A stretch of 64,000 nt of DNA, taken from Eurosta solidaginis. Lineage: Eukaryota > Arthropoda > Insecta > Diptera > Tephritidae. The notes below the pieces were generated by a model. The model searched no databases. It saw only the letters and a program-made list of their open reading frames with translations, and was not told the origin of the DNA. This document shows positions 8,470 to 20,630 of this stretch, piece by piece (positions within the stretch are counted from its first letter, which is position 1; each line of letters begins with the position of its first letter). The stretch covers positions 14,712,314 to 14,776,313 of the forward strand of contig NC_090319.1 of the NCBI RefSeq assembly GCF_040869045.1. Reading direction: 5' to 3'. A program made the position numbers and the translations under genes.

Positions 8470-10515
8470 TAAGGAAGGTTAAGTTCGGGTGTAACCGAAC
8501 ATTACATACTCAGTTGAGAGCTATGGTGACAACATAAGGGAAAATAACCAGGTAGGAAAATGAACCTAGGATAACCCTGGAATGTATTTGTATGACATGT
8601 GTATCAAATGAAAGTCATCAAAGGGTATTTTATGAGGGAGTGGGCCATAGTTCTATAGGTGGACGCCATTTAGGGATATCGCCATAAAGGTGGATCAGGG
8701 TTGACTCTAGAATTTGTTTGCACGATATGGGTATCAAATAAAAGGCGTTAATGAGTACTTTAAAAGGGAGTAATCCTTAGTTCCATAGGTGGACGCCGTT
8801 TCGAGATATCGCCATAAAGATGGACCAGGGGTGGCCCTAGAATTTGTTAGTACAATAAGGTTATCAAAAGAAAGGTATTGATGAGGGTTTTAAAAGGGAG
8901 TGGTGGTAGTTGTATACGTGGTCCGCCTTTTCGAGATATCGGCATAAAGGTGGACCAGGCGTGACTTTAGAATGAGTTTGTACAATATGGGTATCAAACG
9001 AAAGGTGTTAATGAGTATTTTAAAAGGGAGTGGGCCTTAGTTCTATAGGTGGAAGCCGTTTCGAAATATCGCCATAAAGGTGGACCAGGGGTGACTCTAG
9101 AATGTGTTTCGACGATATGGGTATCAAATTAAAAGTATTAATGAGGGTTTTAAAAGCGAGTGGCCCTTGTGGGTAATGAAGGCGTTTTCCAGATATCGAC
9201 CAAAATGTGGACCAGGGTGACCCAGAAAATCATCTGTTGGATACCGCTAATTTATTTATATATGTAATACCTGGCAAGATATCAAGGGTTTTTTATCTCG
9301 CCCTGTAGAACTTTTTCATTTTCTTCAACTTAATATGGTAGGTGTCACAACCATTTTACAAAGTTTCTTCTAAAGTTATATTTCGCGTCAATAAACCAAT
9401 CCAATTACCATGTTTCATCCCTTTTTTCGTATTTGGTATAGAATTATGGCATTTTTTTCATTTTTCGTAATTTTCGATAACGAAAAAGTGGGCGTGGTCA
9501 TAGTCGGATTTCGGCCTTTTTTTATACCAAGATAAAGTGGCTTCAGGTAAGTACGTGAACTAAGTTCAGTAAAGATATGTCGGCTTTTGCTGCAGTTATC
9601 GCCTTAACGGCCGAGCGGAAGGACAGACGGTCGACTGTGTATAAAATCTGGGCGTGGCTTCAACCGATTTCGCCCATTGTCACAGAAAACAGTTATCGTC
9701 ATAGAATCTATGCCCGTGCCAGATTTCACATGGATTGGTTAAATTTTGTTCGACTTATAGCATTAAATGATAATAAGCGAATTAAATGAAAAAGGCCGTA
9801 GCCACGCCCATTTTGAAATTTTCTTTTATTTTTGTATTTTGTTGCACCACATCATTACTGGAATTGAAGGTTGACATAATTTACTTATATACTGTAAAGA
9901 TATTAATTTTTTTGTTAAAATTTTACTTTAAAAAAATTTTTTTTTTAAAAGTGGGCGTGGGCCTTCTCCGATTTTGCTAATTTTTATTAAGCGTACATAT
10001 AGTAATAGGAGTAACGTTCCTGCGAAATTTCATCATGATATCTTCAACGACTGTCAAATTAAAGCTTGCAAAACTTTTAAATTACCTTCTTTTAAAAGTG
10101 GGCGGCGCCACGCCCATTGTCCAAAGTTTTACTAATTTTCTATTCTCCGTAACAAGGTTAACGCACCTACCAAGTTTATCGCTTTATCCGTCTATGGTAA
10201 TGAATAATCGCACTTTTCCGGTTTTTGGAAATTTTCGATATCGAAAAAGTGGGGTGGTTGTAGTCCGATTTCGTTCATTTTAAATAGCAATCTGAGATGA
10301 GCGCCCAGGAACCTTCCTCAAGATACCTCAAAATTTACTCAAGTTATCGTGTTTATGGGCAGACGGACGGACGGACACGGCCAAATGAATTTTTTTTTCG
10401 CCCTGATCATTTTGATATATAGAAGTCTATATAAATCTCGATTAGTATATACCGTTACGGATTACCGTTATGCGAACAAAGTTAATATACTCAGTGAGCT
10501 CTGCTCAGCTGAGTA
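8470..10515 (+). mobile_element. Minisatellite-bearing dispersed element (GTTCGG-hairpin family), complete copy
   Basis: The left end carries the hairpin GTTCGGGTGTAACCGAAC (8,483-8,500) followed by TACTCAGTTGAG; the right end is CTCAGCTGAGTATAAAA. Between them lie about four and a half 130-bp minisatellite units (8,640-9,200), then an AT-rich tail with repeated GTGGGCG and GACGGACGGACGG motifs (10,360-10,376). Other copies or fragments, all in the opposite orientation: 24,074-25,090, 25,910-26,310, 29,364-29,900 joined to 41,668-42,665, 43,000-43,140 and 44,100-44,515. It encodes nothing recognisable. The architecture (terminal hairpin, central tandem repeats) recalls DINE/Helentron-type non-autonomous elements, but I cannot prove the class. 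Confidence 0.7.
8640..9200 (+). repeat. 130-bp minisatellite within the GTTCGG-hairpin element
   Basis: GATATCGCC anchors occur at 8,675, 8,805, 8,935 and 9,065, giving a 130-bp period. The unit contains GGTGGACCAGGGGTGAC, ATGGGTATCAAAT and TTCTATAGGTGGACGCC. It is alignable over its whole length with the 129-bp unit at 12,071-15,040. Confidence 0.85.
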
Positions 10516-11935
10516 TAAAAAACCAAGTGTATGGATACTGCCCATACAGCAATTAAGTTTATGTCGACAAGCTCGCGAGATTTACGAGTACTTCTAGACA
10601 CGAGAATCTCGCGAGAAGACGAGTTCTCGATTTATCGGTTCCCGAAAATCTCACTTGTGTTCGAAAAGAAAGTGTAAGCTCTATTTTCATGAAAGGTATA
10701 AACATCTGGACGGGTTGCTGAAACAAGTGAAACTAATTAAGAGTACGCATTGTTTTTTTCATAAAAATACAAAGCAAATATAATAAGAAATTTCTATAGA
10801 ACTGTCATTTTAAAAACGTGTATAAATATTTTGTATTTTGCATCATTAAGGACATTGAAATTTTAATTAGGCACTTCTAACCAAAACTTTACTCAAGGTT
10901 AAATGGGTTGAGTCATGATTCAATTACTAAAGGTTTGTTCTCCAATGGTGATAGAGCAAATTTAAAAATCTGGATGGGTTGGTTTTAGGAAGTAAGGAAA
11001 ACGGGGAATAAATCAATCCCCTTCAGCGAAATTTGTAGTAGAAATGTACCTTTTATTAGTAGTGATAATAAATATCTAAATGCCAACAGGTTTTGTTGGA
11101 AATAATTTATTTGCTACTAAATATTTCATGAATTGATATAGAGTTATGTTGGTTGAATTTGGTTGAAGGATGCCGTACGTCCGAATTTTATTCAAATATA
11201 CACTATCTCAAAATTTGTTTCAAGAACTCCCTATCTGAGCATAAGTTCAATACATTTTCTCATTTTGACATAGGAGGGAGATAAAGAACTTCAACCTTCA
11301 AATTCTGATATATTGAATTCGTTTTTGTGAATTTTTTTTGTTTTTGAAAGGGCGATTTCGAATTGGCAGCCGACATGTAGTAAGAATCTACTCAGCAGCC
11401 GCAATGAACTGGCAAAAACAAAAAATTTAAGAAAATGGCTTATTGACTTAGAACTTTATATTCCGGCCTTGACTTTGGCAGAAAGGTTAAGCTTTTGTGC
11501 GGTCCTGCTACAGGGGGAGTATTTACCTTTTTATTCCGAAATTTTGTAAAGTACTTTTGCTTTAGGTATTCATGGAAGTGTTCCGGATAAACCGTTAATT
11601 TAGGATATTCGGAACACAATCGTTCGATAAGGTCCGAATATATGAAATAAGTAAATACATATCATTCCAAATATAAACCGATTCCAAAAATTCTTAAATG
11701 GAGATTAATATTCGAACATACGGAATGAATATGTTAACATGCTCAATAAGTACATTTCGTTATGGCATCTCCATTATTTACAAATGACATTTTTACCTGA
11801 ATCGATTTACTAGTCGAGTTTTTGACATTGAACTATGAATTTTGAATTGGTTTAGGTTTCGTATGTTCATAGGTTTGCGAAAGTGCTCGATTCCTTGGTG
11901 TCCGTACTTTTCATAAAATTACCAATGTTCAGCCA
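10516..11935. repeat. Direct repeat unit 2 (about 1.43 kb)
   Basis: Second copy of 6,997-8,431, same orientation, starting right after the GTTCGG-hairpin element. It carries the end of family X (CTCGCGAG part, terminal direct repeat near 10,817) and the following unassigned sequence. No gene seen. 11,936-12,070 leads into the 129-bp array and holds nothing recognisable. Confidence 0.8.
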
Positions 11936-12070
11936 TAAAAATGAATGCCATTTTTCGTTGTGATTTTATAACTCAAGAACGGACCCACCTATCCAAACCA
12001 AATTTTTAGGCTTTGTTCTGAATATTCAGTAGATGGTTTGTGTTTTGAAATTTTAAGAATCGGGTACCAG

Positions 12071-15040
12071 GGTCTCGAGATATAGGCCAAAACGTGGACC
12101 CGAGTAACCCTAGGATATGTTTTTATAATATGGGTATCAAATGGAAGCTATTGATGAATGCTATAATATAGAGTATTTTTCATGCCGCTCCGTGACTAGG
12201 GTCTCGAGATATAGGCCATAACGTGGACCCGGGTAACCCTAGGATGTGTTTGTACAATATGGGTATCAAATGGAAGCTGTTGATGAATGCTATAATATAG
12301 AGTATTTTTCATGCCGCTCCGTGACTAGGGTCTCGAGATATAGGCCAAAACGTGGACCCGGGTAACCCTAGGATGTGTTTTTATAATATGGGTATCAAAT
12401 GGAAGCTGTTGATGAATGCTATAATATAGAGTATTTTTCATGCCGCTCCGTGACTAGGGTCTGGAGATATAGGCAAAAACGTGGACCCGGGTAACCCTAG
12501 GATGTGTTTATACAATATGGGTGTCAAATGGAAGCTGTTGATGAATGCTATAATATAGAGTATTTTTCATGCCGCTCCGTGACTAGGGTCTCGAGATATA
12601 GGCCATAAGGTGGAACCGGGTAACCCTAGGATGTGTTTTTATAATATGGGTATCAAATGGAAGCTATTGATGAATGCTATAATATAGAGTATTTTTCATG
12701 CCGCTCAATGACTAGGGTCTGGAGATATAGGCCAAAACGTGGACCCGGGTAACCCTAGGATGTGTTTTTATAATATGGGTATCAAATGGAAGCTGTTGAT
12801 GAATGCTATAATATAGAGTATTTTTCATGCCGCTCCGTGACTAGGGTCTGGAGATATAGGCAAAAACGTGGACCCGGGTAACCCTAGGATGTGTTTATAC
12901 AATATGGGTGTCAAATGGAAGCTGTTGATGAATGCTATAATATAGAGTATTTTTCATGCCGCTCCATGACTAGGGTCTGGAGATATAGGCCAAAACGTGG
13001 ACCCGGGTAACCCTAGGATGTGTTTGTACAATATGGGTATCAAATGGAAGCTGTTGATGAATGCTATAATATAGAGTATTTTTCATGCCGCTCCGTGACT
13101 AGGGTCTGGAGATATAGGCAAAAACGTGGACCCGGGTAACCCTAGGATGTGTTTATACAATATGGGTGTCAAATGGAAGCTGTTGATGAATGCTATAATA
13201 TAGTGTATTTTTCATGCCGCTCCATGACTAGGGTCTGGAGATATAGGCCAAAACGTGGACCCGGGTAACCCTAGGATGTGGTTGTACAATATGGGTATCA
13301 AATGGAAGCTGTTGATGAATGCTATATTATAGAGTATTTTTCATGCCGCTCCGTGACTAGGGTCTGGAGATATAGGCCAAAACGTGGACCCGGGTAACCC
13401 TAGGATGTGTTTGTACAATATGGGTATCAAATGAAAGCTGTTGATGAATGCTATAACATAGAGTATTTTTCATGCCGCTCCGTGACTAGGGTCTGGAGAT
13501 ATAGGCAAAAACGTGGACCCGGGTAACCCTATGATGTGTTTATACAATATGGGTACCAAATGGAAGCTGTTGATGAATGCTATAATATAGAGTATTTTTC
13601 ATGCCGCTCCGTGACTAGGGTCTCGATATATAGGCCATAACGTGGAACCGGGTAACCCTAGGATGTGTTTTTATAATATGGGTATCAAATGGAAGCTATT
13701 GATGAATGCTATAATATAGAGTATTTTTCATGCCGCTCCGTGACTAGGGTCTGGAGATATAGGCAAAAACGTGGACCCGGGTAACCCTATGAAGTGTTTG
13801 TACAATATTGATATCAAATGGAAGCTGTTGATGAATGCTATAATATAGAGTATTTTTCATGCCGCTCCATGACTAGGGTCTGGAGATATAGGCCAAAACG
13901 TGGACCCGGGTAACCCTAGGATGTGTTTGTACAATATGGGTATCAAATGGAAGCTGTTGTTGAATGCTATAATATAGAGTATTTTTCATGCCGCTCCGTG
14001 ACTAGGGTATATAGGCCAAAACGTGGACCCGGGTAACCCTAGGATGTGTTTTTATAATATGGGTATCAAATGGAAGCTGTTGATGAATGCTATATTATAG
14101 AGTATTTTTCATGCCGCTCCGTGACTAGGGTCTGGAGATATAGGCCAAAACGTGGACCCGGGTAACCCTAGGATGTGTTTGTACAATATGGGTATCAAAT
14201 GAAAGCTGTTGATGAATGCTATAATATAGAGTATTTTTCATGCCGCTCCGTGACTAGGGTCTCGAGATATAGGCCATAACGTGGACCCGGGTGACCCTAG
14301 GATGTGTTTTTATATTATGGGTATCAAATGGAAGCTGTTGATGAATGCTATAATATAGAGTATTTTTTATGCCGCTCCGTGACTAGGGTCTGGAGATATA
14401 GGCCATAACGTGGACCCGGGTAACCCTAGGATGTGTTTTTATCTTATGGGTATCAAATGGAAGCTGTTGATGAATGCTATAATATGGAGTATTTTTCATG
14501 CCGCTCCGTGACTAGGGTCTGGAGATATAGGCCAAAACGTGGACCCGGGTAACCCTAGGATGTGTTTGTACAATATGGGTATCAAATGGAAGCTGTTGAT
14601 GAATGCTATAATATAGAGTATTTTTCATGCCGCTCCGTGACTAGGGTCTCGAGATATAGGCCATAACGTGGACCCGGGTAACCCTAGGATGTGTTTTTAT
14701 ATTATGGGTATCAAATGGAAGCTGTTGATGCATGCTATAATATAGAGTATTTTTCATGCTGCTCCGTGACTAGGGTCTAGAGATATAGGCCAAAACGTGG
14801 ACCCAGGTAACCCTAGGATGTGTTTGTACAATATGGGTATCAAATGGAAGCTGTTGATGAATGCTATAATATAGAGTATTTTTCATGCCGCTCCGTGACT
14901 AGGGTCTCGAGATATAGGCCATAACGTGGACCCGGGTAACCCTAGGATGTGTTTGTACAATATGGGTATCAAATGGAAGCTGTTGATGAATGCTATAGTA
15001 TAGAGTATTTTTCATGCCCCTCCGAGATATATACCAAAAC
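12071..15040 (+). repeat. 129-bp tandem array 1, about 23 units
   Basis: The anchor GGTCTCGAGA/GGTCTGGAGA recurs at 12,071, 12,200, 12,329 and 12,458, a strict 129-bp period. The unit includes CGTGGACCCGGGTAACCC, ATGGGTATCAAATGG and TTTTTCATGCCGCTCCGTGA. Units differ at a few fixed sites (GTATC/GTGTC, TCTCGAGA/TCTGGAGA, GTACAAT/TATAATA), and the last unit is degenerate. There is no conserved reading frame. A second array with the same order of variants lies at 48,019-50,810. Confidence 0.95.
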
Positions 15041-15560
15041 GTGGACTCAGATAACCCTAGGATGTGTTTGAACTACATGACTATCCATTGTGTTGTTGAT
15101 AAATGCTAATGAAAATAGGACTTTTCTTTTCGCTGGCTAACTAAGGACACGAGATATAGACCAATTGGGAACTCGCCTTCAGGTTAAGAGATTGCATTCT
15201 TATGTACTACAACCAGTTAAAATGGTCTATTCAATCACATAACAATATAACTTTTTTACCTGAAGGCGCTGAAAAGCGCTCAATGTATGGTGAAATTATT
15301 TTGAAAAACACACCAAAAACCCATTTGTTTTGTCAGATTCGTCCCACTTAACCAGCGGATTATACGTTTTCATATTAACATACATTCATCAGTAATAGTT
15401 CAATCATTTACTAAACGATTTGTTTCCCACTTAGCTACGCTCTTTCGCTCTCAAAATTTATGTACTTTCATATTAATTAGCTTACTTATTATGCCCACCT
15501 ACAAACTTATTTGCATTATATTTATATCAACATGTATGTATGTATTTTATTCGTTTCCAC
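15041..15560. other. AT-rich spacer with a CGCCTTCAGGTTA inverted repeat
   Basis: Right end of the array-bearing repeat and flank of the hAT MITE. CGCCTTCAGGTTA (about 15,172) and TACCTGAAGGCG (about 15,258) could form a stem, followed by a small hairpin GCGCTGAAAAGCGC. The matching stretch in the second block is about 50,811-51,326. No gene seen. Confidence 0.5.
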
Positions 15561-16151
15561 CAGGCATGCTTAAGCAACGTACCGATATCATTTCGTTACG
15601 ATAATTAACGTTAATAAACGAAACAAAGTTATTTCGTTTCGTTTATTAACGTTAAGAACGTAAAATTAACGAAATGATTTTGTTTCGTTTTCTGCCATAT
15701 CAAAACGAAATCAAATCGTTTATGTTGATTATTAATTTCAAACTATGCTGGCACAGCTGATTGATGGCGGAGTCATTAAAGGTGAAAGCATTAGCCAAGC
15801 TGATTGTAACTTTTCTCATGAATTTTGACAGTACGAACATTTCTCAGAGTATTTTTGACATTACCACCAACGAATTACACAAACAAATTACATGGAGTTT
15901 GTGTGTGTATGTCCACCCGCTGTTACCAATTTACGGCTTCACCATGGCTATAGCATTGCCAGCACAATTCAAACACAAATTATCACGTTTTTGTTAACGT
16001 TTTTAACGTTAACGAAAGCTTTTCGTTTCGGTTAAAAACGATATACAATTTATCTTAATAATTTTTTTATCGATAATATTTCGAAGTGTTTCAACGAAAA
16101 CGGTGGAAATTTTTTGATAAACGATCAGCTTAACGTTAAGGTGCATCCCTG
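15561..16151. mobile_element. hAT-type MITE, copy 1, with 8-bp target-site duplication
   Basis: Terminal sequences are CAGGCATGC at 15,561 and GCATCCCTG at 16,151, which are inverted repeats with one mismatch. The element is flanked by the 8-bp duplication GTTTCCAC (15,553-15,560 and 16,152-16,159), the hAT hallmark. Inside are strong palindromes, including 20-bp arms TTAACGTTAATAAACGAAAC around an 11-nt loop near 15,606-15,656, and more AACGTT motifs near the right end. It encodes no transposase, so it would need an autonomous hAT element elsewhere. It interrupts the Helitron relic. Confidence 0.88.
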
Positions 16152-16159
16152 GTTTCCAC

Positions 16160-19100
16160 CAAGCAAAGTTATGATCTGAACAATATATTCATTTGCAAGA
16201 TGCGATAGCGAATGATGCTAATATTAATGACATCGGACGTTTAAATATATTGCCATCTTCGTATATTGGTAGCTCACGGAATATGAACGAATATGCACAA
16301 GACGCAATGTGTTATGTACTAAAATATGGTCGACCGGATCTGTTCATTACATTTACATGTAATCCCCAGTGGGATGACATCAAAAACAATTTATTTGCAG
16401 GACAGTCGACAACCGATCATCATGACATTACTGCGCGTGTTTTTGGGCACAAATTTAAAGCACTTATGTATTTAATTGTGAAATTATATGTATTTGGGGG
16501 GTGCGTTGCCATATGTACTCCATCGAATGGCAGAAAAGGTGATTGCCGCACGCACATATACTAATTTGGCTGGTACATAAAATAACTCCGGATCAAATCG
16601 ATAACTTTATATCAGCTGAAATTCCTGATCACACTGCTGATCCTGAGTTATTTCAAGTTGTCTTTAAAAACATGATACATGGACCGTGCGGTGAACAAAA
16701 TGTGAATTCGCCATGAATGATTGATGAAAAGTGTTCGAAACGATACCAAAGGCAATTTACTTCAGACACAATAACGGGCAATGACGGATATCTATTGTAT
16801 CGACGCAGATCACTTATAGATAGTGGCAAAACGGCAACCATTAGAATGCATAACCAGGAGGTTGAAGTTGATAATCGTTGGGTGGTTCCGTATTGTCCAT
16901 TATTATCGAAAATATTCAATGCTCATATAAATGTGGAATATTGTAATTCTATCAAATCCATTAAATATATTTGCAAGTATGTAAATAAAGGGAGCGATAT
17001 GGCAATTTTCGGTGTTGCTGGTGATAATACAAATGATGAAATTACTCAGTATCAAATGGGGCGCTATATTAGTAGCAATGAAGCTGTCTGGAGGATTATG
17101 TCATTTCCAATGCACGAAAGACATCCTGCGGTTGTTCACATGGCTGTACATCTTGAGAATGGCCAACGCGTTTATTTTAATTTAGCAAATGTTTTGGAAA
17201 GAGCAGCACAACCACCAGCAACTACGTTGACAGCTTTTTTCAAAACGAAACTGATACATTTGCGATAACTTTGTTATATTCTGAAGTGCCTCAGTATTAC
17301 ACATGGAATGTGTCTTCGAAAAAATTTCAAAGACGTAAACAAGGAACAGCAGTTCATGGGCATCCTGGCATTTTCCAAACAGATGCAATTGGGAGAATAT
17401 ATACAGTACATCCAAACAATGTTGAGTGTTTTTTTTGAGATTGTTATTAGTTAACGTGAATGGCCCAAAATCATTTCAAGAATTGAAAACAGTCAACGGT
17501 CATTTGTGTCAAACATACCGTGTAGCATGCCAACTTTTGCATTTGTTGGAGGATGATGCACATTGGAATTCAACACTTCATGATGCATATATTTCGGCTC
17601 ATCCTCAACAAATACGAATGCTATTTGCCATTATATTATCATCTTGTATGCCATCAAATCCACTTGAAATAAGGAACAAATGTAAACATTATATTGAAGA
17701 AGATATTTTAATTCGTATGCGTCATCATGCAAGAAATCCTGATTTGCTGATAACTTTGGAAATGTACAACGATGCTTTGATAATAAATGAAGATATGTGT
17801 CTAACGATTGCAAATAAAACATTAGTACAATTGGGTATGATCGCACCAAATCGTGAGATGCATGATGTGTTGGATCGTGAATTGCAACGTGAGCAGGAAT
17901 TCAATTATAATGATTTGCATTTATTTGTACAATCGAATATAACCAAAATGAATATTCAGCAAAAACGTGTACATATATGACACAATCATGAAAGCCATTT
18001 CCAATAATGCAGGTGGATTGTATTTCTTGGATGCACCTGGTGGTACAGGCAAAGCGTTCTTTATATCACTGATTTTAGCGACTATTCGATCGGAACAGAA
18101 AATTGCATTGGCACTTGCATCTTCGAGAATTGCTGCTACATTATTAGAAGGTGGTCGGACAGCACACTCTGCATTAAAATTGCCATTGAATGTACAGGTG
18201 ATTGAAATTCCAACTTGCAATATTTCCAGAAATTCTGCTATGGCAAAAGTTCTGCGATTAACGTCAATTATTTTATGGGATGAGTGTGCAATGGCGAATA
18301 AAAAATTACTAGAAGCACTTAATTGAACAATGCAAGATTTACGTGGTAATCAACAGCTTTTTGGTGGTGCTTTGATATTGCTATCAGGGAATTTTCGACA
18401 AACATTGCCTGTCATTCCTCGACCAACTCTTGCTGATGAAATAAATGCCTGTTTGAAGTCATCAGTTCTTTGGAGATATGTACAAAAATTGTCACTGAAC
18501 ATTGATATGCGTATTCACCTACAAAATGATCCAGCTGCCCATGAGTTTTCAAAAGAATTGTTAGAAATTGATGATGGTAAAATAAAAATCGATAGAACCA
18601 ACGGATTGATCACTGTACCGAACAATTTTTGTACAATTACGAAATCGATAGATGAATTGATTGAATGTGTTTTTCCAAATATTCTTCAGAATTACAGAAA
18701 TCATGATTGGTTGAGAGAACGCGCCATTTTAGCACCGAAGAACATTCATATCAATGCCATTAATTTTCAAATTTAAGCAAAACTCCCAGGTGTAGTCACG
18801 ACATATAAATCATTTGACAGTGCTAAGAACCAAGTTGGGGCAATGAATTATCCAATTGAATTTTTAAATTCATTAGAACCGGCTGGTATGCCACCGCATT
18901 GTTTGAATCTGAAAGTGGGTTCTTTGATTATATTATTGTGAAATATTAATCCACCAAAACTGTGTAATGGCACTAGATTGGCAGTGAAAAATTTATTGCC
19001 AAATTTGATTGAAGCTACGATCTTAATTGGTAAATCAAAAGGAGAAATTTGTTTAATACCGCGTATCCCTATGATTCCAACTGATATGCCATTTGAATTC

Positions 19101-19422
19101 AAACGATTACAATATCCTCTGCGTTTATCATTTGCGATGTCCATCAACGAAGCCCAAGGGCAAACACTTAATGTTTGTGGTGTGAATTTAGAGGAATCAG
19201 GTTTTTCACATGGCCAACTTTATTTTGTCTGTTCGAGGGTCGGTACCCGCAGCCGTTTGTTTAGTCATGCTCAAAATGGAAAACAAAAAATATTGTTTAT
19301 CAAGATGTTTTGGATTAAGTTTTAAAATAGCTAGAAGATAATAAAATATCTTTTTTTTGTAATAAATGAGTTTGATTTAATATTTCACTTTATACGTAGC
19401 GAAGCACGTACCGGGCCGCTAG
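16160..19422 (+). pseudogene. Helitron RepHel relic, copy 1
   Basis: Rolling-circle transposon protein broken into several frames. Order: Helitron-like N domain (about 16,190-16,490, IHLQDAI...GRLNILPSSYIGS, RPDLFITFTCNPQW), Rep HUH motif PHAHILIW (HAH codons 16,549-16,557), Rep tyrosine motif YICKYVNKG (about 16,962-16,991), then a PIF1-type helicase with Walker A GGTGKA (18,039-18,056, the usual T replaced by A), Walker B ILWDE (about 18,270) and the C-terminal motif INEAQGQTLNVCGV (about 19,142-19,185). It has nonsense and frameshift mutations. One stop (TAA 18,774-18,776) is shared with copy 2; others, such as the TGA in the LN-stop after 18,320, are unique. The 5' end was not found. Confidence 0.9.
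19396..19422 (+). other. Helitron 3' terminus (CTAG end), copy 1
   Basis: TAGCG...CGCTA can form a short stem ending in CTAG at 19,419-19,422, followed by T. This fits the Helitron CTRR 3' end with insertion before T. The same end occurs at 55,164-55,167 in copy 2. Confidence 0.7.
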
Positions 19423-19764
19423 TAGTTTATAAATTCCCCATAAAATTAAAAAAATTGTTCTAAGGAATTATGCAGTTTAGTACTTATCGGTTATTTAGAA
19501 ACTGATAGCTTGCTATTTTTACTACTAATATTTTTCGAAAAATCGCAAAGAAACAGCACAGTTAACGGATGTCAATTCGATTTGGGAGCAAAGTGGCTGC
19601 AATTGTTAAACAATTTTTCACCTGAGCAAACCTGTTATAATTGAATCATGGGGTTGAGTGAAAAAAAATTTTGCATTCTTTATAATTGTGTTTTTATTGT
19701 TCTATTTCCTGGAATCTAGAAGGAACCAGTTTTGCTTATTTTTAATTAACACCACCAAATTATG
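19423..19764. other. Upstream region of protease homologue 1
   Basis: AT-rich, with no ORF or repeat identified. It is about 99 percent identical by eye to 55,168-55,509 and presumably contains the promoter-proximal control of the gene. Confidence 0.4.
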
Positions 19765-19772
19765 TATAAATA
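19765..19772 (+). promoter_or_regulatory. TATA box of protease homologue 1
   Basis: TATAAATA, 77 bases upstream of the ATG. This places transcription start near 19,795 and predicts a 5' UTR of about 45 nt. It is conserved at 55,510-55,517 in the second copy. Confidence 0.65.
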
Positions 19773-19841
19773 GCGTCCACAAGATTGATCTTGGTGTAGT
19801 TTGTACTTAACAAGTGGTGGAAATAGTCTTGCTAAACTAAA

Positions 19842-20630
19842 ATGTATCTAAGAAATTATTACGCGCTATTGTTTGTCATACTTAGTTGTCGTTCGACTTA
19901 CACGAATTCCGAGTATCGCATTATAGGTGGTGTGAATACCCATATAATTCAAAGACCATATTTAGTATCAATACATTATACCGGCAATCATATATGCGTT
20001 GGGTCATTAGTCACTTTTCAGATGGTGGTTACATCTGGAACTTGCGTTTGTGAATGGGCCTCCTTATCGGTTTCAGCTGGTGTAACGTATTCACATGAAC
20101 TAGTTTCAACTGAAAATACTCGCGGTGTGACGGATATATTTTATCCAGATAATTTTAATGCCAGAACAAGGCATTTGGATATAGCTATATTGCTGTTGGA
20201 TAGATGCTTCGACCGGAGCGCAACAATAGACGTAATACAATTTGGTCGGTGTGAATTTTTGGAACCCACGCCAATGGAAGTTAGTGGATGGGGTTGGACA
20301 ACTGCAGTAAACGGGAGGATTTCGGATATGCTCCAAACTACTGTCTTGACTTCATTACCATATAGGGATTGTTGGGGGAATTATAGAAATGCACGGATAA
20401 CTTATACAAATTCAATGATGTGCGCTGCTAATGCGACAGCTGATGTGTGTAATGGAGATTTTGGGACACCAGGCGTCGTCGATGGAAAAATTTGTGCGGT
20501 GGCATCATTTCAGAGAAGATGTCTGGACCTGCTTGCTCCGAGTGTTTTTACAATTATAATACATTCAGAAATTCAAGAGTTTTTAAATGATCCAATGAGG
20601 CGTGTTCGCAGGGAGAATCGCGGGGTGTAA
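19842..20630 (+). CDS. Secreted trypsin-like serine protease homologue (catalytically dead), copy 1
   Basis: A 262-residue S1-family protein without introns. Residues 1-22 are a signal peptide (MYLRNYYALLFVILSC). The zymogen cleavage site is R26-IIGG. The fold is recognisable (IIGGVNT, HICVGSL, LDIAILLL, SGWGW, DVCNGDFG), but the active-site His is Thr67 (TSGTC instead of TAAHC) and the nucleophile Ser is Phe207 (GDFG instead of GDSG). Asp113 and the trypsin-pocket Asp201 remain. It cannot be a normal protease; such homologues act as binding partners, decoys or regulators in hemolymph, gut or seminal fluid, and which applies here is unknown. The tail is basic (RRVRRENRGV). A TATA box, a poly(A) signal and an intact frame in two copies argue for a live gene. 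Confidence 0.9.
   Translation: MYLRNYYALLFVILSCRSTYTNSEYRIIGGVNTHIIQRPYLVSIHYTGNHICVGSLVTFQMVVTSGTCVCEWASLSVSAGVTYSHELVSTENTRGVTDIFYPDNFNARTRHLDIAILLLDRCFDRSATIDVIQFGRCEFLEPTPMEVSGWGWTTAVNGRISDMLQTTVLTSLPYRDCWGNYRNARITYTNSMMCAANATADVCNGDFGTPGVVDGKICAVASFQRRCLDLLAPSVFTIIIHSEIQEFLNDPMRRVRRENRGV

Noticed and set aside
8483..8500. GTTCGGGTGTAACCGAAC as a transcription terminator or Helitron CTRR end
   Set aside because: It is a terminal hairpin of a dispersed repeat; no T-run terminator logic and no clear CTRR within the usual distance.
12071..15040. CRISPR-like or protein-coding repeat array
   Set aside because: Units are contiguous 129-bp repeats without unique spacers, and no frame stays open across units; eukaryotic context.
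19842..20630. Active trypsin
   Set aside because: Both the catalytic His and Ser positions are substituted in both copies.
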